A DNA stretch of 22,687 nucleotides. Source: a virus. Each line of letters begins with the position of its first letter. Positions within the stretch are counted from its first letter, which is position 1. Of this stretch, positions 6,906 to 13,449 are shown one piece after another. Location: positions 1 through 22,687 of IMG/VR virus record IMGVR_UViG_3300038416_000187; one strand, 5' to 3'. A program made the translations under genes and the position numbers. Under the pieces are notes generated by a model. The model was given only the letters and a program-made list of their open reading frames with translations, made no database searches and was not told where the DNA came from.

Positions 6906-9900
6906 TGGGCAGCGCAGCGGTCCAACTCGCCCCGTGGGAAGAGGCGGCGCAGCAGACCCCTCCGTGGGAAGAGGCTGCACAGGCGCAGACCAAAGCCGCG
7001 CCATCTCCCTACCCTCCCGGCACTCCCCCTGCAGCCCAACCATTTAGCGACCAGGACGCCGCGCGGTTCACGCGGCCAGCCGGAACATCTGTTCCTCCAA
7101 CCTTTTACAACAGAACTCCAAATACACCTAGCACGCAAAGTGCTGCACAGCCTCCATCCCCTCCCGGATTCTGGTCTTCGGTCGTTAAACCTGCCGCATC
7201 TTCGTTCGCGCGCGCTGTTGGTTTGCCTGGCTCCGTCGAAGAAGCTGCGCAACAGCAGGAGCAGCGACAGGCTGAGTTGCGCGCCCATCCCGTAAAAGGC
7301 ACCATCGAGGCTCTCGCCGGTCCCCCTGGACAATTTGCGGAGGGGCTGTACGCGGGCGCAAAGCGCATCACCGGCGAGCTGAAAGAGGGAGGCGAGGCGC
7401 TCGCAGAGGGCCAGCCTGGCTTCGCGGCGGTCCATGCGGTCCAGGCGATCCCATTCGTCGGTGCGGGGATCCAGACCGGCGTTCAGCAACTCGGGCCGAA
7501 CGAGCTGATAAACCCAGCGGAAGTTGGCACGGTCCTTGGCACAGCCGCCCAGGTTGCCCCCATGCTTTTGGGCGGAGGCGGTGAAGCCCGTCCAAAACTC
7601 AACCTCGGCGTTTACACCCCTCACGAGCCTCCGATGCTCCCGCTTCCCCCGGCAGAGCCTGAGTACGTGGGCGAGCCGGAAGCCCCTCCGCAGCCAGCAG
7701 GCATCCCTGACGCCGAGGTGACGCCGTGGGAGGAGGCTAAGCAGGCGCAACTGCCGGCCACGACATCGGCCGGACTCCGCCCGCCGCCGCCCGTCAACCG
7801 CGCCGAGGCCGTCGAGCGCACGACGCCGCCTCCGCAGTTCGCGCCGCGGCCAGCGCCGACCGCCGCTCGGGGAATGATCGTCGACCAGCAGGGGAATGTG
7901 CTCCCGGTGCGCCCCGGTCTGCCGCCGCCGGTTGAGACGGCCGGCCGGAAGACGCCGATCATCGCCAAGCCTGTCCCGCCGACCGTCCAGCCCGGGCCCG
8001 TCGCTCCAAGGTTGGCCACGCCCGCTGTGATGGCACCAGCGCCCGCGCAGGCTGTCCCTGTACAGGCCGCGCCCTCCCCGGCAGGCCAACCCACCATCCT
8101 GCAGCCGAACGCCCCACAGGGCCAGCCAGAGGCCCAGCGGCCTGTGGTTCAGGCAAGCACCGAACCGGCCGAGATCCGGCAATCGGCCGCGGAGCAGAAG
8201 CCGGTCCTCAAAGACATGGCCGAGACCGCCGTCGAGGGGATCCCCGGCGCCAAGGTCGAGGGGATGCGGGTCAAGGAGCCAGAGGCCGTCGAGAACAAGG
8301 AGGACCGCGGCAAGCCACCGGAGACCATCGTTGACCACCTCGGGGCTCGAGTCTCGGCTCCCACGCCAGAGGCGGTTGAGCAGATCAGGCAGAACATCGA
8401 GAGCCAGCTTCCGGTTCGAAGTGCCGACAAGATCGATTCGAACGGCGTGAATGCCGACCAATACGCCGTGCAGACCGGGATGCCGGGAGAGCCGAACCAG
8501 CAGTCTGAACTCCAGGTTGTGACCGCGCCGGTCGCCGAGGCCATGAAGGCCACGGACGACCTGTACGACCAGCAGAAGAAGGCGCTGGCGGCCGGGGACC
8601 AAGCCAAGGCCGATGAACTGGGCGCGCAGATCGCCGCCAAGATGCAGGACGCCCAACAGCCGGAGCTCCAGGGCCGCGCCGTGCTGGCCGAGTCGCCGGA
8701 GCAGACGCAGCTTGGCAACCCACCGCCCAAGGCGGGCGATACCGTCGCCTACCAGACCAACGGCGGGAAGACGCGGAACGCGAAGGTCGTCCGGGTCGAC
8801 GGCCAGGACGCCTACCTGCGCGACGGGTACGCGACGGTCAAGAAGCCGATCGCAAGCCTGAAACCGGCAGGCGCGCCCGCCGCCGCGCCAGTGCCGCAAC
8901 CCGCCGCACCCGCGCCAGCAAAGGCCGCGCCCGTTGCGCGCGCCGCCGCCGCGCCGCCGCCGCCCGTCCAGCAGGGCCAGCCAGCGCCCGGCACGCCCCG
9001 CCCGGTTGGAGAGCCGATCCGGGCCCGCATCGATCAGATCAAGGACCTTGAGGCCAAGGGCCAGAAAGTCGTCATCTTCTCTGCCGAGGCCGACAACCCG
9101 GCGGTCAAAGAGGCTTTGACCAAGGCAGGTCTGGGCAACCTGCCGGTGACGAATATCAAGGGGCCGGACTTCGGCGCGCTGCTCGACAACGATGTAAACG
9201 TGGAGCGGAACGGGACCGGGCCGATGACGATTCCGCCCGTGGTGCCCGGAAAGTCTCTCTACGTCGATTTCGACGGAACGCTGTTCATGGAGCCGGGAGA
9301 GAGAACAGGAGCGCAAGCCAATGCCATTGAACCTCGGAACGGCGGCCAGCCATCAGGCCCTTCAGAAGCAAGTGGTGGTGGGGAGAAAATCAATGCCAAT
9401 GAAATCGCAGGCAATGCGCCGCGCGCTGTGGGCCAAGGACCCCAAGGTGGCGCAGGAGTTCGAGAACGAGACACCGAAGGGCGCGGTACTGCCGGAGCGA
9501 TTGCACCCGCCGTCGAAGAAAAGCCACTGGGTCAGCCGGGCGGTGGGGAGAAACCGGAAAAAGTAACGACCACCAAATACAAGTACGGCAACACCCAGGC
9601 CGACATCCCGCGCGGCTCGGAAGCCGGGAAAGCGCTCGCGGCTGCACGCGCCAAGATCGCCCCGGATGACCTGATGCCTACCAGCAACACATCGGATGGC
9701 GGAGGTCTCGAAGAAGATTCCCATGTGACCGTCCGGTACGGGATTGACAGCGACGACACGAGCGGCATTCGGACGCATCTTGAGAAGCAGACACCGTTCG
9801 AGGCATCTCTGGGCAAGGTCACATCGTTTCCGCCGAGCGAACATTCGGACGGAGCAGCACCGATTGTCGTGGCAGTCGAGTCTCCCGAACTCCGTAAGTT

Positions 9901-12820
9901 GGAGAAAGAACTCGACAAGCACGGCGCATTTGTTGAGCGTAGCTTCCCCGAGTACAAGCCCCATGCGACTCTCGCCTACGTGAAACCGGAGGCGGCCCAG
10001 AAATATGTGGGGATGCCCGGAACTGAGGGCAAGAAGTTCACGGTCAACAGCATCTCGATCACGGATAAGAACGGCGATTCTGTCTCGGTCCCGCTCAAAG
10101 GCAAGCACGCCCCCGCCTTCTACAGACCCAAGCCCGCGCCCGCTCCGGTAGAGAAGCCAGCCGCGCCGGTCAAGACGGAAGCGGATGCCGTCGCGCCGGG
10201 AACTGCGCCGCCGACTGAGTTGGAGAACCTGGCCTCCGCCGAGCAGGCCGCCAAGGAGCCAAAGGAAACGCCGTCCGCTCTCGGCTCGACGACCTACGCT
10301 GGCGGTTTCCTCGATCCCGAACTCTTCAAGACGCTCTTCCCCGACCTGGCTGAGCGATTCAAGAACTGGGCCACAGACGAGATCACTCCCGGCGACACGC
10401 AGCGCGAGATGATGCGCGAGACCCGCGGCGAGCGTGACCGGCAGGTTGCTGCAATCGCCAAGAAGCTCCAGCCGTCGCGGAACTCATGGACGTTCCGCCC
10501 GCGCTCCGACTCCACCAAGTTCTTCAATGCTGTCGAGAGCGGGGATCTTTCCTCCCTCGATCCCAAAGACCGCGCGCTGGCCCAACTGTTCAAGGGTGGA
10601 TTCGAGCCGCTCATCAAGGAGATTCAGGAGCTAAAGCCCCAAGTCCTGCAATCCCTGATCGAGAACTACTTCCCGCACATCTGGGAGCAGCCATCGATGG
10701 CCGCGAAGACCCTCCGTGCGGTCATGTCCGGGCGCCGCCCGTTCGCCGGATCCGGTTCATTCCTCAAGCAGCGTACCATTCCCACCATTCAGGACGGCCT
10801 CGACATGGGCCTCAAGCCAGTGTCGTGGAATCCTGTCGATCTGTTCCTGCGCAAGTATTCGGAGATGAGCCAGTTCCTGATGGGACACAAGACGCTGGAG
10901 ATGATGAAAGAGGCCGGGACCGCAAAGCAGGTTATGGTTGGCAAGAAAGCTCCAGACGGATGGCGGCAGTTGGACGACAGGATCAGTACGATATTCAGCT
11001 ACGATGATGACGACCATCTCTTCATTCGCGGCCATTACTACGCCCCTCCCGATGTAGCCAAGGTCTTCAACAACTTTGTCTCCCGTGGTCTCGCCGGCCG
11101 CTCCGCGCTCTACGATGTGCTGCGCTGGACGAACAACAACCTCAACTCTCTGCAGTTGGGCATCTCCGCGTTCCACGCCTCGACCACGGCGGTCAACGCC
11201 GCAACCAGTGAAGTCGCTCTGGGAATCCAGAAACTGAGCGAGGGGAAACCCCTCGAGGCGGCAGGTCACATCATCTCCGGGGCGACTGTAGCTCCCAGCG
11301 TAATCCGCACAATGGTCAACGGCTCGCGGATGATGAACGAATATCTCAGCCCTGGCAGCTATCGAAAGTTCGCGGCAGAAGCGTCTGCTGTTGCCGAGGC
11401 GGGCGGCAGGGCCAAGATGGATGTGGTTCCCATGACCGCCTTCCGCAAGACTGTGAACGCATTCAGGAACGGCGCAGTGGCAGAGGGGCTGCTCTCCCTC
11501 CCAGGCACGGTACTCCAGACTACCATCGCTCCGGTCATGGACTACATGGTGCCCCGTGTGAAACTTGGAGCCTTCTACGACATGGCCCACGACATTCTGG
11601 ATGAGGCTGCCGAGCACAACTGGGATGAGGAGGCGACGCGCCGGAAGATGCAGCGGGCGTGGGACTCGGTAGACAACCGCTTTGGCCAACTGGTCTACGA
11701 CAACCTCTTCTGGCATCGCGCTCTTCAGGACACCCTCATGCTGGCCAGCCGGTCAGTAGGATGGAACTTTGGCGACATACGCGAATTGGGCGGAGGCATC
11801 AAGGATATAGGGCAGCAAGCTGCAGGCGTCTTTCAAGGGAAAATGCCGGAGGTTACTCCCAGGATGGCCTTCGCTTTTGCGCTGCCGCTGGTCACGGGCC
11901 TGATTGGCGGAGTGCTGACCTATCTCTGGACCGGCCACAAGCCGGATACGTGGAAGGACTACTTCTACCCGAAGCGGCAGGATGGAACGCGAGTCTCGAT
12001 CCCCGGTTACATGAAGGATGTCATAGGCTTTGCGCAGCATCCTATCGGCACAGTGACCAACAAGATGAGCCCGCTGCTTGAGATGACGGCCGAGGCGATC
12101 AACAACCGCGACTTCTACGGCACTGAGATCCGGCACACGGATGACCCCTATGTGAAGCAACTCCTTCAAGTCTCTCGGTGGGCGGCGGGACAGACCGAAC
12201 CCTTTGCTATCTCCGGCGGTCAGAAACTGCTGGCCAAAGAGGGGGAGGATACCACGTTCCGGTGGGCGCATCCCGTCGAGTCGGTAGAGCGCATTGCCGG
12301 CGCGGCCGTCAGACACCCCGGCGATCTTGCGCTTGGTCAACTCGGGTTCCAGCCGGCACCGGCCTTCATACAAAACTCGAAGGCACTCAACATGGCCCGC
12401 GAGTATGGACAGGCTAATCGGCCATCGGGAACAAAGACGCAGGCAGAGGCTGAGAAGTCCCAGGCCATGCACACGATCGAGGATATGTATCGGGCGAAGC
12501 AAGTCAACCAATCGGTGATCGACGAGTACAAGAGATCTGGGGTAGTCAACGAAAACGATCTTGTGCGCGCAAGATTCTATGCTCGCACCGATCCATTGGT
12601 GGCAGCCGTGCGCTCTCTGCATTCCGACCAGGCGCTCAACGTGTACCTGGCGGCCACGCCAGCAGAACAGAAGACGCTGCGGCCATTGATCGAATTGAAG
12701 AATCGGGAGATACCAAAGGACACCCCCACCGATCAGCAGCAGCAACTCAAGGATGCCTACCGCAAGGCCCTGCATCCGCAACCGAAGTTTACGGGACCGA
12801 GCACCGGACCCGCCGCGTAG
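6905..12820 (+). CDS. Giant multidomain virion/ejection protein (T7 gp16-like position; HAD-like and 2H phosphoesterase domains)
   Basis: 1971 residues; ATG overlaps the previous stop (TAATG). Segments in order: PWEEA motifs at residues ~9-28 and ~273; hydrophobic Gly/Ala patches at ~175-225; long Pro/Ala/Gln linkers; a KOW/SH3-like stretch (KAGDTVAYQTNGG) at ~605-655; a HAD-like segment at ~700-795 containing VVIFSA, PVTNIKGPDF, LLDND and then YVDFDGTLF (Asp788, Asp790). A Gly-rich linker covers ~800-885. A 2H phosphoesterase domain follows with two HxTx-type motifs, HVTV at 940 and HATL at 1020. The C-terminal ~840 residues are mostly helical, with NYFPHIWE, FIRGHYYAPPD and RWTNNNLNSLQLG, plus one strong membrane segment at ~1655-1677. 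Large phage proteins of this mosaic type have been called polyvalent proteins. Position suggests an ejected protein; no lytic transglycosylase motif was seen. Confidence 0.85.
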   Translation: MGSAAVQLAPWEEAAQQTPPWEEAAQAQTKAAPSPYPPGTPPAAQPFSDQDAARFTRPAGTSVPPTFYNRTPNTPSTQSAAQPPSPPGFWSSVVKPAASSFARAVGLPGSVEEAAQQQEQRQAELRAHPVKGTIEALAGPPGQFAEGLYAGAKRITGELKEGGEALAEGQPGFAAVHAVQAIPFVGAGIQTGVQQLGPNELINPAEVGTVLGTAAQVAPMLLGGGGEARPKLNLGVYTPHEPPMLPLPPAEPEYVGEPEAPPQPAGIPDAEVTPWEEAKQAQLPATTSAGLRPPPPVNRAEAVERTTPPPQFAPRPAPTAARGMIVDQQGNVLPVRPGLPPPVETAGRKTPIIAKPVPPTVQPGPVAPRLATPAVMAPAPAQAVPVQAAPSPAGQPTILQPNAPQGQPEAQRPVVQASTEPAEIRQSAAEQKPVLKDMAETAVEGIPGAKVEGMRVKEPEAVENKEDRGKPPETIVDHLGARVSAPTPEAVEQIRQNIESQLPVRSADKIDSNGVNADQYAVQTGMPGEPNQQSELQVVTAPVAEAMKATDDLYDQQKKALAAGDQAKADELGAQIAAKMQDAQQPELQGRAVLAESPEQTQLGNPPPKAGDTVAYQTNGGKTRNAKVVRVDGQDAYLRDGYATVKKPIASLKPAGAPAAAPVPQPAAPAPAKAAPVARAAAAPPPPVQQGQPAPGTPRPVGEPIRARIDQIKDLEAKGQKVVIFSAEADNPAVKEALTKAGLGNLPVTNIKGPDFGALLDNDVNVERNGTGPMTIPPVVPGKSLYVDFDGTLFMEPGERTGAQANAIEPRNGGQPSGPSEASGGGEKINANEIAGNAPRAVGQGPQGGAGVRERDTEGRGTAGAIAPAVEEKPLGQPGGGEKPEKVTTTKYKYGNTQADIPRGSEAGKALAAARAKIAPDDLMPTSNTSDGGGLEEDSHVTVRYGIDSDDTSGIRTHLEKQTPFEASLGKVTSFPPSEHSDGAAPIVVAVESPELRKLEKELDKHGAFVERSFPEYKPHATLAYVKPEAAQKYVGMPGTEGKKFTVNSISITDKNGDSVSVPLKGKHAPAFYRPKPAPAPVEKPAAPVKTEADAVAPGTAPPTELENLASAEQAAKEPKETPSALGSTTYAGGFLDPELFKTLFPDLAERFKNWATDEITPGDTQREMMRETRGERDRQVAAIAKKLQPSRNSWTFRPRSDSTKFFNAVESGDLSSLDPKDRALAQLFKGGFEPLIKEIQELKPQVLQSLIENYFPHIWEQPSMAAKTLRAVMSGRRPFAGSGSFLKQRTIPTIQDGLDMGLKPVSWNPVDLFLRKYSEMSQFLMGHKTLEMMKEAGTAKQVMVGKKAPDGWRQLDDRISTIFSYDDDDHLFIRGHYYAPPDVAKVFNNFVSRGLAGRSALYDVLRWTNNNLNSLQLGISAFHASTTAVNAATSEVALGIQKLSEGKPLEAAGHIISGATVAPSVIRTMVNGSRMMNEYLSPGSYRKFAAEASAVAEAGGRAKMDVVPMTAFRKTVNAFRNGAVAEGLLSLPGTVLQTTIAPVMDYMVPRVKLGAFYDMAHDILDEAAEHNWDEEATRRKMQRAWDSVDNRFGQLVYDNLFWHRALQDTLMLASRSVGWNFGDIRELGGGIKDIGQQAAGVFQGKMPEVTPRMAFAFALPLVTGLIGGVLTYLWTGHKPDTWKDYFYPKRQDGTRVSIPGYMKDVIGFAQHPIGTVTNKMSPLLEMTAEAINNRDFYGTEIRHTDDPYVKQLLQVSRWAAGQTEPFAISGGQKLLAKEGEDTTFRWAHPVESVERIAGAAVRHPGDLALGQLGFQPAPAFIQNSKALNMAREYGQANRPSGTKTQAEAEKSQAMHTIEDMYRAKQVNQSVIDEYKRSGVVNENDLVRARFYARTDPLVAAVRSLHSDQALNVYLAATPAEQKTLRPLIELKNREIPKDTPTDQQQQLKDAYRKALHPQPKFTGPSTGPAA
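9307..9311 (+). promoter_or_regulatory. Internal Shine-Dalgarno for nested alternate-frame ORF
   Basis: AGGAG lies 9 nt before the ATG at 9321, inside the giant gene but serving a different frame. It makes independent initiation of the nested ORF plausible. A second candidate, GGGGAG, lies just before the internal ATG at 9393. Confidence 0.4.
9321..9566 (+). CDS. Nested alternate-frame ORF resembling small phage proteins (MPLN- and MPMKS-type)
   Basis: 81 residues in a frame different from the surrounding giant gene. The N-terminus MPLNLGTAASHQALQKQ resembles the start of a widespread ~40-residue phage protein (MPL..G.s...i..N). From the internal ATG at 9393, MPMKSQAMRRALWAKDP, then FENETPKGAVLPER, closely resembles a second small phage family (MPMKS.AQ.R...a..p.....f...TPKG..LPE). 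These two families often occur as adjacent separate genes near virion genes. Here they appear fused, and the first is truncated. The giant-protein frame over the same bases is low-complexity Gly/Ala/Glu, as expected of the non-ancestral frame. It could be an expressed gene within a gene or a fossil left by gene fusion. Family resemblance is from memory of the motifs, not a search. Confidence 0.5.
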   Translation: MPLNLGTAASHQALQKQVVVGRKSMPMKSQAMRRALWAKDPKVAQEFENETPKGAVLPERLHPPSKKSHWVSRAVGRNRKK

Positions 12821-12823
12821 TAC

Positions 12824-12829
12824 AGGAGG
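12824..12829 (+). promoter_or_regulatory. Strong Shine-Dalgarno AGGAGG for terminase small subunit
   Basis: AGGAGG, 5 nt before the ATG at 12835, fills most of the 14-nt gap between the giant gene and the terminase genes. It is one of the strongest ribosome binding sites on the + strand. Confidence 0.55.
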
Positions 12830-12834
12830 ACGCA

Positions 12835-13449
12835 ATGCCGAACGGACGCAAGCCCGGGTGGAGGCCGCCGCCCGAACCGAAGAAGGAACGCCGGCCGCGT
12901 ATGAGCCTTGAGCAGCGACGTGTACTCCGTGCCGAGAGAAAGGCTGCGCAGGAGCCTGGGTACATCCCTGTGCCCCCCGAGAAGCCCCACGTACCGAAGA
13001 TCATGGACCCCGATCCCAACATCTTCCCACCCAAACTGCGGCGCGTGCTGCAGTATTACCTCGACACCTGGCCCCGCGACCTCGACAAAGCAGCAAGGGC
13101 AGCGTGGATGCTGCCAGATGAATTCAGGGAGCATCTGAAGTCGCCGGGCGTGAAAGAGTATCTGCGGCGGGAAGAAGAGAAGATCGACGAGAAAGCAGCC
13201 GATCGGAGGGCAGAGGCTCGCGTACTCACTGAAGATCATCTCGACGCGATGACGGTTGGCATCCTCGAAAACCCGACCATTCCTCCAGCGCAGAAGGTGC
13301 GCATGATCGAAGTTGGCTACAGGCGGTTTGGTATGCTGAAGGACCGCGTTGAAGCGACGGGCGCAGGCGGTGCTCCGCTGGCATTCGAGCTAATCAGGAT
13401 CGGCCAGAAAAAGGAACACGATGGCGACTCTGGCGATTCCTCTATTTAA
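12835..13449 (+). CDS. Terminase small subunit (putative)
   Basis: 204 residues; ATG preceded by AGGAGG at 5 nt. The N-terminal ~50 residues are basic and Pro-rich. The middle (about 75-105) contains DLDKAARAAWMLPDEFREHL, a helix-turn-helix-like arrangement typical of small terminases, which bind the packaging site and recruit the large subunit. A charged helical region (about 110-150) and an acidic Gly/Asp-rich tail follow. It overlaps the large terminase gene by 29 nt. The assignment rests on the HTH-like segment, the size and the position directly before a clear large subunit, so the function is well supported though the family is not named. Confidence 0.75.
   Translation: MPNGRKPGWRPPPEPKKERRPRMSLEQRRVLRAERKAAQEPGYIPVPPEKPHVPKIMDPDPNIFPPKLRRVLQYYLDTWPRDLDKAARAAWMLPDEFREHLKSPGVKEYLRREEEKIDEKAADRRAEARVLTEDHLDAMTVGILENPTIPPAQKVRMIEVGYRRFGMLKDRVEATGAGGAPLAFELIRIGQKKEHDGDSGDSSI

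Noticed and set aside
5748-7043. 431-residue - strand open frame
   Set aside because: It lies across two well-supported + strand genes and shows no motifs or ribosome site.
6836-9316. 826-residue open frame on the - strand opposite the giant gene
   Set aside because: Its product is Arg/Leu/Gly-rich with no domain pattern; it is the complement of a GC-rich, Ala/Pro-rich coding frame, which leaves few stops.
6905-12820. Lytic transglycosylase domain expected from T7 gp16
   Set aside because: I found no convincing Glu-Ser / GLMQ / AYN-type motif set in the protein.
10757-12835. Two long - strand frames opposite the C-terminal part of the giant gene
   Set aside because: Composition is typical of antisense shadows and the + strand frame has coherent domains there.
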